64,000 nucleotides of DNA from assembly GCA_013823985.1 (NCBI GenBank), contig PNNB01000047.1:243690-307689 (forward strand). The letters run 5' to 3'. The notes under the pieces were generated by a model. The model did no database searches, had not been told where the DNA came from, and worked only from the letters and a program-made list of their open reading frames with translations. The translations under genes and the position numbers were made by a program. This DNA is from Sphingopyxis sp. Its GTDB lineage: Bacteria > Pseudomonadota > Alphaproteobacteria > Sphingomonadales > Sphingomonadaceae. How positions within the stretch are numbered: position 1 is the stretch's first letter; each line of letters begins with the position of its first letter. Below, in pieces: positions 28,225-37,391 of the stretch.

Positions 28225-28263
28225 CTTGTTTCATACCGCATAAGCACGTAACGCTGCAGTCCG

Positions 28264-29406
28264 ATGACTGACAGCCTTGCACTAGCCTACGCCCAAAAAC
28301 TGATTGCTTGCGAAAGCATCACTCCGGCCACCGGAGCGGTGTTTGATGCATTGGAGGAGATGCTCGTTCCCCTCGGCTTTGCTGTTGATCGGTTCGTGTC
28401 CGGACAAGATGATCAAAATCCAGCACACGGTGCCCCTGTCGAAAATTTGTTCGCCATCCGGAAAGCACCCGGTCGCCACTTTGCTTTTGCAGGACATCTG
28501 GACGTCGTTCCACCGGGCGATGGATGGGGCAGCAACCCCTTCGTTCCGGAAATACGAGGCGATCTACTCCATGGACGCGGCGCGGTTGATATGAAGGGCA
28601 GCATCGCTGCGTTTGTCGCCGCTCTGAATCTCATCCCTGAAGATGCCGGTACCGTCAGCCTGATCATTACAGGCGACGAAGAAGGCCCCGCAATTTACGG
28701 CACCCGGGCGCTGATTGACCATATGCATGCCCGACAATCAGTTCCAGATTTTTGCCTCGTCGGCGAACCCACTAGCGTCCATCGCTTGGGTGACATGATG
28801 AAAATCGGACGACGAGGTTCGGTAAACATGTGGATTTCGGTGGCCGGAACACAAGGGCACGTCGCTTATCCGCATCTTGCCGACAATCCTATACCTAAGC
28901 TGGTCAAGATATTGGCGGCGATAGAAGCGATCCACCTTGATGACGGCACCGACTGGTTCCAGCCAAGCAATATTGAGATTACCGATGTGCAGGTTGGCAA
29001 CAAGGCGACCAATGTCATCCCCGCCAAAGCGGAAGCACGCCTTTCCATCCGGTTTAACGATCTGCAACAAGGCGATGCTCTGGTTGAGCGCCTCCGCACG
29101 CTTGTGGAAGCCGGTGGGGGTACATTAACTGCAATGATTTCAGGTGAAGCGTTTCTCACACCACCTGGCGAGTTGTCCGCCGCGATTTCCGAAGCCGTTG
29201 AGGCGGTTACCGGAATCACACCCGAGGCATCGACGACCGGCGGAACATCAGATGCGCGTTTTCTAACGCGGATTTGCCCGGTTGTGGAATTCGGACTTTG
29301 TAACGCAACCATGCATAAACTGGATGAAGCTGTCGCTATAGCCGACCTAGACGCGCTGACTGAAATCTATCGGCGGATTGCCTTAAAGATTCTCCAGGAA
29401 TCCTAG
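28264..29406 (+). CDS. dapE: Succinyl-diaminopimelate desuccinylase DapE
   Basis: 380-residue M20 metallopeptidase-fold enzyme of lysine/meso-diaminopimelate synthesis, removing succinate from N-succinyl-LL-DAP. Zn ligands and motifs in order: FAGHLDVVPPGDGW, GRGAVDMKGSIAAF, ITGDEEGPAIYGT, VGEPTS, the dimerisation domain (GRRGSVNMWI...) and the C-terminal STTGGTSDARF with the last His/Glu region FGLCNATMHKLDE. dapB lies 17 kb away in the same window. Confidence 0.94.
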   Translation: MTDSLALAYAQKLIACESITPATGAVFDALEEMLVPLGFAVDRFVSGQDDQNPAHGAPVENLFAIRKAPGRHFAFAGHLDVVPPGDGWGSNPFVPEIRGDLLHGRGAVDMKGSIAAFVAALNLIPEDAGTVSLIITGDEEGPAIYGTRALIDHMHARQSVPDFCLVGEPTSVHRLGDMMKIGRRGSVNMWISVAGTQGHVAYPHLADNPIPKLVKILAAIEAIHLDDGTDWFQPSNIEITDVQVGNKATNVIPAKAEARLSIRFNDLQQGDALVERLRTLVEAGGGTLTAMISGEAFLTPPGELSAAISEAVEAVTGITPEASTTGGTSDARFLTRICPVVEFGLCNATMHKLDEAVAIADLDALTEIYRRIALKILQES

Positions 29407-29420
29407 CAAAGGCTGTCTCT

Positions 29421-29975
29421 TCAACCTTTAAGAACAATATACAAAGCACCCGCACCTCCGTGCCTCGGATGGGCGTTTCGCACAGCCGATATATGGTGTG
29501 CATGACGAGAAGCCGCCAGCCAGTCGCGCACGACGGCTGCGATGGCACCCCTACCCTCTCCACTTGCACGGTCGTGGGTACGTGGCTTACCCGTTACCAG
29601 AAGTACAACTTTCAGCTTTTGCGCAATGGCTTGCTCAAGCGCACCATCCAGACGGGCATAGGCGCGCGAAAGATTCGCATCGTGCAAGTCGATGCTAATA
29701 TCGGGAACGATTGCTCCGCGATGAATGCGTCGGTCCCAATGGCCATCCAGATTGTGATGGGGAGCCGGCAATTTACGTTCGCTACGCTTTTCGGGCGTCG
29801 CCACCTTCGTGACGTTTGCAGCATGTGGCGAAAGCTTCTGAGATTTTACAAGGGATTTTAACGGCGGCGTCGCGGCTTTGGTTTCTAAATTCGGCTTTAC
29901 AATATGCAGCGGCTTGACCGTTTCGATCACCCGTCCCCAAAGGGCCTTTTCAACATTGTCCAGCCGCCGCGCCAT
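29421..29975 (-). CDS. Smr domain protein
   Basis: 184-residue protein with a basic, low-complexity N-terminal half and a C-terminal Smr (small MutS-related) domain: SIDLHDANLSRAYARLDGAL, VVLLVTGKPR, the GRGAIAAVVRDWL turn, and NAHPRHGGAGALYIVLK. Smr domains are nicking nucleases or RNA/DNA-binding modules; the family DLHG is DLHD here. The start at 29975 is an estimate, 9 nt after the mltA stop. It is the last gene of a Tim44-MltA-Smr run usual in sphingomonads. Confidence 0.82.
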   Translation of the reverse strand: MARRLDNVEKALWGRVIETVKPLHIVKPNLETKAATPPLKSLVKSQKLSPHAANVTKVATPEKRSERKLPAPHHNLDGHWDRRIHRGAIVPDISIDLHDANLSRAYARLDGALEQAIAQKLKVVLLVTGKPRTHDRASGEGRGAIAAVVRDWLAASRHAHHISAVRNAHPRHGGAGALYIVLKG

Positions 29976-29983
29976 AGCACGGA

Positions 29984-31219
29984 TTACAAGCCGAGCCGGG
30001 CGACCGAGGCCTTGGGTAAAAACAGAAGCGCTGATCCGCGCGCCGCCATACCGCCAGCAATCCCACGTGCACGTTCGCCAGCACCCCAAAAGGTATCCAC
30101 GCGGTTTGCACCCTTAATCGCGCCGCCAGTATCTTGCGCAATCCAAATACCGTTGGGTTCTGCGCGGTCCATGGAAAGCCAAAGCGGCGCGCCAAGCGGA
30201 ATAAATTTCACATCAACTGCGGCGCTTGCCTCGCCGACGACAGGATAGCCCATTGCCCCCAAGGGGCCAGCACCTGTCAATTCCCGGAAGAACACAAAGC
30301 TTTTGTTTTCCTGCATGATCTTGCGGCCTTCTTCGGGGTTGGCCCTCAAATAGGTGACAATACCTTGCATTGATCCATCTGTGATCAGTCCGCGATCCTT
30401 CATCAAACGGCCGATTCCAGTATAGCCCCTGCCGTTTTGGGTTTCATACCCGATCCGCATAACGCCGCCATCGGGCAGTTTTAAACGCCCAGATCCCTGA
30501 ATTTGCAGAAAGAAGAAATCGACCACGTCATTCGCATAGGCAATTTCGAGTCCACGTCCGGCAAGCGAACCATTTTCGATGGCAGCGCGGTCGTCATATT
30601 GAACAAGCTTGGATCCGCTGACCTTTCCGCGGATATTCTTGCCCTTTAAATCATCGCTAAACAGTCCCAAATCTACATCAACAAGGTCTGCTGGTCTTTT
30701 ATAGATCGGAACTTCGCAGTCGGGTTGGCGTGTGCGGCACCCCAAAATTTCGGGTTCATAATAGCCTGTGGCAAATGCCTTGCCATCCCCTATCTGGACC
30801 GCGTCCATGTAAGCAGCAAAAAAGGAAATTGCATCGCCCGTCCAGGTTTTAACAGCATCACAGGCGGGAACCCAGTCCACGCCTTGCGTCAGCCCGCTAT
30901 TGTCGGCGCGCCTGACGAGCCCCGGACAACTTGCCCGAAAACTTTCCATGGCCATTTTGGACTTGCGCGCATCGACTTTAAGCGAACCAATTTCAGGGCC
31001 CCGCACAACACCTAATGTTGCGGCAGTGGTCCCATCTCCCGGCTGTGCCGCCGCTGGTAATGTCGGTTCCGCCGTAGACGGAATCGGCTTTGCCGGGCGG
31101 TCTACCGAGTTCGGTTGTGATGCGGAAGGCGATGTGACACCGCCGTTGGGAATGATGCCGCCGGAGCAAGCCGATAGCATCAATGCCGAAATCGAGAGAA
31201 TGGACAGAGCGCGTTTCAT
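29984..31219 (-). CDS. mltA: Membrane-bound lytic murein transglycosylase A
   Basis: 411-residue lipoprotein (lipobox LSAC, Cys at about residue 18) that cleaves peptidoglycan glycan strands to 1,6-anhydro products. The MltA domain (about 125-290) includes GYYEPEILGCR, SGRLKLPDGGVMRIGYETQNGRGYTGIG and FFRELTG. The C-terminal 3D domain with IAQDTGGAIKGANRVDTFWG carries the catalytic Asp region. It probably sits on the inner face of the outer membrane. Confidence 0.92.
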   Translation of the reverse strand: MKRALSILSISALMLSACSGGIIPNGGVTSPSASQPNSVDRPAKPIPSTAEPTLPAAAQPGDGTTAATLGVVRGPEIGSLKVDARKSKMAMESFRASCPGLVRRADNSGLTQGVDWVPACDAVKTWTGDAISFFAAYMDAVQIGDGKAFATGYYEPEILGCRTRQPDCEVPIYKRPADLVDVDLGLFSDDLKGKNIRGKVSGSKLVQYDDRAAIENGSLAGRGLEIAYANDVVDFFFLQIQGSGRLKLPDGGVMRIGYETQNGRGYTGIGRLMKDRGLITDGSMQGIVTYLRANPEEGRKIMQENKSFVFFRELTGAGPLGAMGYPVVGEASAAVDVKFIPLGAPLWLSMDRAEPNGIWIAQDTGGAIKGANRVDTFWGAGERARGIAGGMAARGSALLFLPKASVARLGL

Positions 31220-31231
31220 CGCGCCGGTGAA

Positions 31232-31912
31232 TCAGACCGAGTCGGTTTCGTCAAGCTTCCAGTTACGGTCGCCAGATTTCACGTCACGTATAAATGTCCA
31301 AATGTCGTGGGTTTCCACTGCATCGGTCATTGAGCCGCCGATGATATTTCCATCAGCGTCCTTTATGAGCGCGGCGATATCAGCATCAAATCTTACTGTA
31401 ACTCGCGCCATAGGGTGATCGAAAGTGGCATCCAATATGCGTGCTTCATCAATCCGCACCAGACGGTTTTCAAGAGTTTCACCACGTTCGGTGCGTCCAT
31501 CGATGGCTTCGGCAAAACTTTGATACACATCGTCATCGCACAGAAAACGAAGTGCATCCTTATCGCCCTTCCAGTAGGCCTCTAAGACCATCTTATAGGC
31601 TGATTTCGACCCTTCCAGAAAGAATCCAGCATCGAAGGTGCGGTCAGCATTTGCAATTGCCCGAAGTCCGCTCTGCGCAGCCAAGTCAGCTACGCTAACG
31701 TCGCTCTTGGGAAGCGCAGCGCCCGAATCGCCTGCTGGCAGAGGTTGGCGCACCATCGTGGGTGTGCTCTCAATCGGTTGGCGTGCAACAGGCTCTTGCT
31801 CATGCCCGGTGCGTTTACCAAGCACCGAATAGAGGCGAAGCCCCAAGAAAGCTGCAACAAGAGCAAGCAATACGATAGTGAAAGTCACAACGCCTCCATG
31901 CGCGAAAAACAT
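31232..31912 (-). CDS. Tim44/TimA-like membrane-anchored protein
   Basis: 226-residue protein: a single N-terminal membrane anchor (about residues 8-28, GVVTFTIVLLALVAAFLGL), a Pro/Ser linker, and a C-terminal Tim44-like domain (about 90-226) with FLEGSKSAYKMVLEAYWKGDKDAL and ARVTVRFDADIAALIKDADGN. In Alphaproteobacteria, relatives (TimA/FadA-like) help insert or assemble membrane proteins. It is 12 bp upstream of mltA and divergent from secB. Confidence 0.82.
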   Translation of the reverse strand: MFFAHGGVVTFTIVLLALVAAFLGLRLYSVLGKRTGHEQEPVARQPIESTPTMVRQPLPAGDSGAALPKSDVSVADLAAQSGLRAIANADRTFDAGFFLEGSKSAYKMVLEAYWKGDKDALRFLCDDDVYQSFAEAIDGRTERGETLENRLVRIDEARILDATFDHPMARVTVRFDADIAALIKDADGNIIGGSMTDAVETHDIWTFIRDVKSGDRNWKLDETDSV

Positions 31913-32147
31913 GGACGAATGATTAGCGCTGAACCCATAAATCCGGTTTCAGCTCCGCCCTGTCATGCATATAAGCATTATACGGGATAGTTTCAAAGGG
32001 CTTTACCCAAAGAAACTTCCGTTCTGCCGCAACAAAACACAGCGATTGCCCTTTTTCCATGCCCCTGCTAGGCGCTGCACCCAATCGCACATGCGGCAGC
32101 GCAACCAAAATCAGGCTCAGGCCCCAAACAGGAAAGCACGACAGAAC

Positions 32148-32657
32148 ATGGCCGAAGAAGAAGGCACAATCGTTTCGGAAAACATCAAAGCGAACGGCGA
32201 AGACACCGCGCCCGCGGTCGGTATGCTCAATCAGTATATCAAGGATTTGTCCGTTGAAAATCCGCAGGCACCGCATAGCTTTCAATGGGATGCACAGCCG
32301 CAGATCGATGTTCAGGTAAATATCCAGGTAAACGCGATTAATGACGAAATTCACGAAGTCGGCCTGAAGCTTGCTGTAAAAGCCGAAAGCGATCAGGGCG
32401 TCCACTTCTCTGTCGAACTCGAATATGGTACATTATTCGGGTTACGGAATGTAACCGACGAACAGGCCCACCCATTCCTTTTTGGTGAAGCGCCACGTTT
32501 GATGTTCCCCTTTGCACGTCGCGTTGTAGCCGATGCGGTTCGCGATGCAGGATATCCGCCGCTTGTTCTTGAACCTATCGACTTCAACGCTCTCTATGTT
32601 CAGCAGATTGCTCAAGCAGCGCAAATGGCGGAAGCCCAGCCGGCTGGCGAAGCCTGA
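32148..32657 (+). CDS. secB: Protein-export chaperone SecB
   Basis: 169-residue tetrameric chaperone that keeps preproteins unfolded and hands them to SecA. Family stretches: QYIKDLSVENPQAP, VNAINDEIHEVGLKL, ELEYGTLFGLRN, and LMFPFARRVVADAVRDAGYPPLVLEPIDF. The ATG at 32148 gives the normal N-terminus (MAEEEGT). It is divergent from the Tim44-like gene across 235 bp. Confidence 0.95.
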   Translation: MAEEEGTIVSENIKANGEDTAPAVGMLNQYIKDLSVENPQAPHSFQWDAQPQIDVQVNIQVNAINDEIHEVGLKLAVKAESDQGVHFSVELEYGTLFGLRNVTDEQAHPFLFGEAPRLMFPFARRVVADAVRDAGYPPLVLEPIDFNALYVQQIAQAAQMAEAQPAGEA

Positions 32658-32681
32658 ATCCGGACATAAGGGAGCGGTGAT

Positions 32682-34268
32682 TTGAGCCTGCTCAAGCACA
32701 CGTCGACGATCGCTGGATTCACTCTGCTTAGCCGGATTTTCGGCTTCGTTCGTGATATTTTGCTGGCTCGTGTGCTAGGCGCGGGACTGGCTGGTGACGC
32801 CTATCAACTGGCGTTCACTCTACCGAACACATTTCGCCGTCTCTTTGCCGAAGGCGCGTTTTCGGTCGCCTTCGTGCCTATGTACTCCCGAAAACTGGCG
32901 GGCGATGGGGGGGAAGAGGACGCAGCGCATTTCGCCGACGATGTGTTGTCAGTCTTTATCTGGGTTTTGCTCGGCTTTTCCGCTCTGGCCATGATTGCTA
33001 TGCCGATCATTGTCCTAGGTTTGGCTGGCGAATATCAGTCGGTTCCTGGCAAGTTCGAACTTTCGGTGTTTCTAAGCCGGGTCACGTTCCCTTATCTATT
33101 TTTCATAAGCTTGGTGGCTATGCTGTCCGGGTTACTGAATGCCCGATCACGTTTTGCACCCGGCGCTATTGCCCCTGTCCTGTTCAATCTGGTTTTGATC
33201 AGCGGTATAATCGTGGGCTATTCTTGGCGCGGGGATAGCGAAGATGACCGGTATGTCGTCTATGCCCTCAGCGCAGCGGTGTCGCTTTCCGGCTTTGTGC
33301 AGTTTCTTTATTTGTGGTGGGCGGTCCGGCGCGCTGGATTGAAACTGCACATTAAAAAGCCGAAACTGACACCCGAAGTTAAACAACTGGGCATGGTCAT
33401 ACTGCCAGCGACATTTGGTGCGGGCATTTACCAAATCAGCCAATTCGTCGACACATTCTTCGCAACATCGCTTCCGCAAGGATCACTGACTCTTTTGAAA
33501 ATGGCCGATCGGTTAAACCAGATGCCGCTGGGCATCGTCGGGATCGCTCTTGGCACAGCCATTCTGCCCATGCTTTCACGTCACATTCAAAGCAATGACA
33601 AGGCAAAGGCCCAGAATCTACAGTCAGATGCTTTTGAAATGGCAACGCTTCTTACTTTACCTGCGGCGGCGGCTTTGGCGATCTGTGCGCCTGCATTTGT
33701 GAACGCGTTTTTTGTCGGCGGTAAATTCAAGCCCGAAGACGGCGTCATAATGTCCTATATCACCGTAGCATTGGTTGCCGGATTACCCGCCTATGTTATC
33801 GTCAAAATCCTCAACCCGGGATTTTTTGCCCGATCCGACACAAAGACGCCGGTTTACACCGCTCTCATTTCTCTGATTTTCAATATCATTCTGAATGTTT
33901 GGGTGGTCCGTTCCTATGGCATTGTGGGATTGGCAGGTGCGACCGCCTGTTCGGCAACACTCAACTGCCTGTTGCTTTATGCGGTCCTTCATAAGCGGGG
34001 CTGGTTTCATTTCACAGCGCAGCTGGGCAACCGCATTTTCCGGCAGCTTATCGCAACCGCCGCGATGTCGGCAGCGCTCTGGTGGATGATGGGCATATTG
34101 CTACCCAATTTTTCGAGTGATATTTTGACGCGTATCAGTTCCCTCATTCTTCTAGTGGGCGGCGGAATGGCGATATATTTTGTCGTAGGTTATCTTGTCG
34201 GCGCGCTTGACAAAGATCGGATCAATCGCCTGCTACGGCGCACCGGTCCCGCAACAGGAGAGGCTTAA
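32682..34268 (+). CDS. murJ: Lipid II flippase MurJ
   Basis: 528-residue integral membrane protein of the MviN/MurJ family with about 14 membrane segments; it flips lipid II for peptidoglycan synthesis. The N-terminus LLKHTSTIAGFTLLSRIFGFVRDILLARVLG and FAEGAFSVAFVPMYSR are diagnostic. The start is TTG at 32682, with AGGGAG 9 nt upstream. It lies 24 bp after secB and 4 bp before trpS. Confidence 0.95.
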   Translation: MSLLKHTSTIAGFTLLSRIFGFVRDILLARVLGAGLAGDAYQLAFTLPNTFRRLFAEGAFSVAFVPMYSRKLAGDGGEEDAAHFADDVLSVFIWVLLGFSALAMIAMPIIVLGLAGEYQSVPGKFELSVFLSRVTFPYLFFISLVAMLSGLLNARSRFAPGAIAPVLFNLVLISGIIVGYSWRGDSEDDRYVVYALSAAVSLSGFVQFLYLWWAVRRAGLKLHIKKPKLTPEVKQLGMVILPATFGAGIYQISQFVDTFFATSLPQGSLTLLKMADRLNQMPLGIVGIALGTAILPMLSRHIQSNDKAKAQNLQSDAFEMATLLTLPAAAALAICAPAFVNAFFVGGKFKPEDGVIMSYITVALVAGLPAYVIVKILNPGFFARSDTKTPVYTALISLIFNIILNVWVVRSYGIVGLAGATACSATLNCLLLYAVLHKRGWFHFTAQLGNRIFRQLIATAAMSAALWWMMGILLPNFSSDILTRISSLILLVGGGMAIYFVVGYLVGALDKDRINRLLRRTGPATGEA

Positions 34269-34272
34269 GAAT

Positions 34273-35271
34273 ATGCGCGTCGTTTCCGGCATCCAGCCAA
34301 CGGGAAATCTTCATCTCGGCAATTATCTGGGTGCTATCCGTAATTGGGTAAAAATGCAGGATGAGATGGAATCGCTCTATTTCCTCGCGGATCTGCACGC
34401 GCTTTCGATGCCCCATAACCCTGCGGAGCTAACTTCAAACACACGGGAAATGGCCGCTGCGTTGATTGCCTGTGGTCTCGATATCAATAAAGCGGTCTTG
34501 TTCAATCAAGCTCAAGTGCCCGCCCATGCGGAATTGCAGTGGCTTTTGAACGGAACCGCCCGCATGGGTTGGCTGAATCGCATGACGCAGTTTAAGGATA
34601 AGTCTGGCAAGAACCGCGAAGGCGCGAGCATTGCCCTTTTTACCTATCCGGTGCTTCAGGCCGCGGATGTCCTGTTGTATCAGGCGACACATGTCCCCGT
34701 CGGCGAAGACCAGAAACAGCATCTGGAGCTCGCCCGCGACATCGCACAGAAATTCAACAATGATTATGGCAGTGGGGCGGAAATATTTACGTTACCAGAC
34801 CCGATTATTCCCAAAGCGACCGCCCGCATCATGTCACTGCGTGATGGCTCGGCAAAAATGTCGAAGTCTGACCCGAGCGACATGAGCAGGATCAACCTAT
34901 CCGACGATGCAGACATGATCCTGTCCAAGATCAAAAAGGCCAGGACAGATCCGGAACCACTGCCGTCTGAAACGGCTGGTCTAGAAGGACGTCCGGAAGC
35001 ACAAAATCTGGTCGGGATCTATGCCGCATTTGCGGACGAGAGTGTCGATGCAACGCTCAGTCGATTCGGCGGCCAAGGGTTTGGCGCATTCAAGCCGGCA
35101 TTAGCCGAAATCGTCATCGAGAATTTCCGGCCGATATCGGAACGGTTTACCGCACTCAAAGACGATCATGAGCAGATTGATGCAGCTCTTGCTAAGGGAG
35201 CCGCGAAGGCCCGTGAACTAGCCGCTCCGACGCTAAAAGCCAGTTATGCAGCTCTCGGTCTGTTGCGGTAA
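34273..35271 (+). CDS. trpS: Tryptophanyl-tRNA synthetase
   Basis: 332-residue class I aminoacyl-tRNA synthetase charging tRNA-Trp. The HIGH-like motif is GNLHLGNY near residue 15, and KMSKS is present (SAKMSKSDPSD). Other blocks: FLADLHALS, YPVLQAADVLLY and VPVGEDQKQHLELARDIA. The ATG at 34273 gives the conserved RVVSGIQPTG N-terminus and the normal length. It is in the secB-murJ-trpS cluster. Confidence 0.96.
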   Translation: MRVVSGIQPTGNLHLGNYLGAIRNWVKMQDEMESLYFLADLHALSMPHNPAELTSNTREMAAALIACGLDINKAVLFNQAQVPAHAELQWLLNGTARMGWLNRMTQFKDKSGKNREGASIALFTYPVLQAADVLLYQATHVPVGEDQKQHLELARDIAQKFNNDYGSGAEIFTLPDPIIPKATARIMSLRDGSAKMSKSDPSDMSRINLSDDADMILSKIKKARTDPEPLPSETAGLEGRPEAQNLVGIYAAFADESVDATLSRFGGQGFGAFKPALAEIVIENFRPISERFTALKDDHEQIDAALAKGAAKARELAAPTLKASYAALGLLR

Positions 35272-35444
35272 GTCCGGAACATAGCTCTCCAGTGCCAGTT
35301 ATAGCATCAGCGCTGGAACGATTTTGGTGGTGTCCGACACCGTCGGTTTTGGCAGGGTTATTTCTACCGCTGTTAAACAACGGTTCATCGACATAGTAAC
35401 AAAATGCGATCATAACGACCGAGTGTAACGTCGAGGATTTTAAA

Positions 35445-36104
35445 ATGAAAAAATTTGTGTCGCTCCTTCTCGTTCCTGCCGCAATGTTGGGGCTGAGTGC
35501 CTGCGCAACCCCGTTCAAAGCGGACGTGTCGCGATTTCAGGAATTGCCCGCGCCCCAAGGACAAACTTTCACAATTCGCGCAGCCGACCCCGCAAACAGC
35601 GGTGGAATCGAATTTGGGCAATATGCTTCGCTCGTTTCCGCTGAGTTGCAAGAAATTGGCTACGCGCCGGCTCCAGCGGGGTCGTCAGCAGATATGACGG
35701 TCACCTTGGGTTATGCCGTGGATCAGGGCAAAGAACGCACGATCGTTCGCCAAGACCCCTTTTACGACCCCTATTGGGGATTTGGCCGCGCATACCGTCC
35801 CTATGTGGTTCGCACTCGCCGGGGCGGGCGATACGTCGTTGGCTATTACGACCCGTTTCTCTACAGCGGTTTTAACCGGCCATATGATGTCGATAGCTTC
35901 ACCGTTTATACCGCCAATATCGATTTGAAAATTGATCGGGTGAACGACGGTAAGCGACTTTTTGAAGGCAAGGCCGAAGCAAAATCACGCTCCAACAAAT
36001 TGCCTCATCTGGTGCCAAATCTTGTCGAAGCCATGTTTACGGGTTTTCCCGGTAACAGCGGCGAGACTGTCCGTATTTCGATCGCGCCTGAAGAAAAACG
36101 CTAG
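35445..36104 (+). CDS. DUF4136 family lipoprotein
   Basis: 219-residue predicted lipoprotein: signal peptide with lipobox LSAC (Cys near 21), then a DUF4136-like domain (about 25-205) with FTIRAADPANSGGIEFGQYASLVSAELQEIGY, a Tyr/Arg/Gly-rich loop (RAYRPYVVRTRRGGRY), and LKIDRVNDGKRLFEGKAEAKS. It probably sits in the outer-membrane periplasmic leaflet. The function is unknown. It follows trpS after a 173-bp gap with weak hairpins (for example CCGAC-ACC-GTCGG then TTTT at about 35339-35355). Confidence 0.75.
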   Translation: MKKFVSLLLVPAAMLGLSACATPFKADVSRFQELPAPQGQTFTIRAADPANSGGIEFGQYASLVSAELQEIGYAPAPAGSSADMTVTLGYAVDQGKERTIVRQDPFYDPYWGFGRAYRPYVVRTRRGGRYVVGYYDPFLYSGFNRPYDVDSFTVYTANIDLKIDRVNDGKRLFEGKAEAKSRSNKLPHLVPNLVEAMFTGFPGNSGETVRISIAPEEKR

Positions 36105-36107
36105 GCG

Positions 36108-37307
36108 TTAAACGCCACAACCGAGCTCTGACTTGCCATACGCCGCGCCTTCACCCCGCGTAGCGGTGATACCGGCATAGAGCTCGGTAGACGGGAATGT
36201 CCCATCTGCGCCGACCCGATATCCTTTGCTGCGGAAGGTTTCGATAACTTTCGCAGCCGGATCGGAGAAGTACAGCGATTGGGCTTCATAATGCTGCCCA
36301 ATAGCGGTCAGTGACAGCCCTTCGAAAGAGCGTTGCAGTTTAACATATGTGCTTTTGCCCTCGGCAGCGGCATAGGCTTTTTCGCGAGCTTCTTCGTCTA
36401 CAAATTCTCTATTCTCAAGTTCCGCCCATTCAGCCCGCAAACGAGCTGCAATTTTAGCAAATTCCGCGTCGATGTCGCCGCCGAAGCTGCAGGTTTGAGG
36501 GTTGAAGCGGATCGCAACGGGCTTTCCGCCCAACCGCGCCAATATTGCCGCACCATCGGCAAGATATCCCACCCCGCCTTTTCCAAGTTTGACTTCAATA
36601 AAGTCATTCGCGGTCAAACCCGCCAGCGTCAGTCTGGCGCCAGTGCTAACCCGCTCTAGAAGTCCACTAGCTGTGTCCGGCTGTATCCAAATGTCGAGTG
36701 CACCATCAGCGGCCCACACACGGTCGTTGAGGGGTTTGGTTATTTCTGGCGGCTGAAATTCGGCGAGATTTATGACCGCAATAAAGCCTTTCCCATCCGA
36801 TAGCTCAAGCCATTCGCTGCTGCCATCCATTCCTAACTTTACCACGCCTGTTACTGCACTGCCGCGTGGAAGTTTTCCAAGGATTTGGCTGCCCACCGTA
36901 GTCGCGCGATCACGGATATTAGCCTCGGTCATTGCAAACAACTGCTTGGGTTCCAAGGTCGCATCGACTGCCGTGCTTGCCGATGTTTTTTCTCCGGGGG
37001 CGCTACCGAGATCGTCCAGAATGAACAGCCAAAAATACAAGGTACCCACAACCAGCGCGCCGCCGACGGCCACTGCGGGAAATAACCAACGCCTTTTCTG
37101 AGTGTTCGATTTGGGAATAGTTTCGACCTTTTCGGTATTTGAAACACCTTGTAACCCGAGCCCAGCGGGCGACGCAAGCGGTGCTTCGGCCGATGTGGTA
37201 GGCGCAGCATTTGCCTCATCGGCGGTGCCCAAAAGTGACCCGCAATTAGAGCAATAGCGCGAATTTGGCGGGTTAGCTGTGCCGCAAGATGTGCAAAATG
37301 TGACCAT
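36108..37307 (-). CDS. Zinc-ribbon, single-pass membrane protein with SH3-like domain
   Basis: 399-residue protein: an N-terminal double-CxxC zinc ribbon (FCTSCGTANPPNSRYCSNCGSLLG), a Ser/Ala/Pro linker, one membrane segment (about 74-98), then a periplasmic SH3-like domain (ANIRDRATTVGSQILGKLPRGSAVTGVV...EWLELSDGKGFIAVINL). The C-terminal part has no fold I recognise, but has a short acidic helix region (ELENREFVDEEAREKAYAAAEGK). SH3 domains of this kind often bind peptidoglycan. It is downstream of dnaA on the same strand. Confidence 0.65.
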   Translation of the reverse strand: MVTFCTSCGTANPPNSRYCSNCGSLLGTADEANAAPTTSAEAPLASPAGLGLQGVSNTEKVETIPKSNTQKRRWLFPAVAVGGALVVGTLYFWLFILDDLGSAPGEKTSASTAVDATLEPKQLFAMTEANIRDRATTVGSQILGKLPRGSAVTGVVKLGMDGSSEWLELSDGKGFIAVINLAEFQPPEITKPLNDRVWAADGALDIWIQPDTASGLLERVSTGARLTLAGLTANDFIEVKLGKGGVGYLADGAAILARLGGKPVAIRFNPQTCSFGGDIDAEFAKIAARLRAEWAELENREFVDEEAREKAYAAAEGKSTYVKLQRSFEGLSLTAIGQHYEAQSLYFSDPAAKVIETFRSKGYRVGADGTFPSTELYAGITATRGEGAAYGKSELGCGV

Positions 37308-37308
37308 G

Positions 37309-37343
37309 CTTATCCCCCGAATCCGGACAAGACAGTGGATAAG
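37309..37343. promoter_or_regulatory. Inverted pair of DnaA-box-like sites between dnaA and the zinc-ribbon gene
   Basis: TTATCCCCC at 37311-37319 (reverse-box type, two mismatches to TTATCCACA) and AGTGGATAA at 37334-37342 (one mismatch to TGTGGATAA) form a CTTATCC...GGATAAG inverted pair in the 84-bp gap after dnaA. A further GCTGTGGAG follows. They could bind DnaA, but no AT-rich unwinding region is beside them. Confidence 0.3.
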
Positions 37344-37391
37344 CTGTGGAGTTCTCGTTGAAAAGCGGTGTTTAAAGCCCGAGAACCGATA

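Noticed and set aside
36104..36116. Palindrome GGCGTTAAACGCC across both convergent stop codons
   Set aside because: Too short (6-bp arms, no U run) to call a terminator with confidence.
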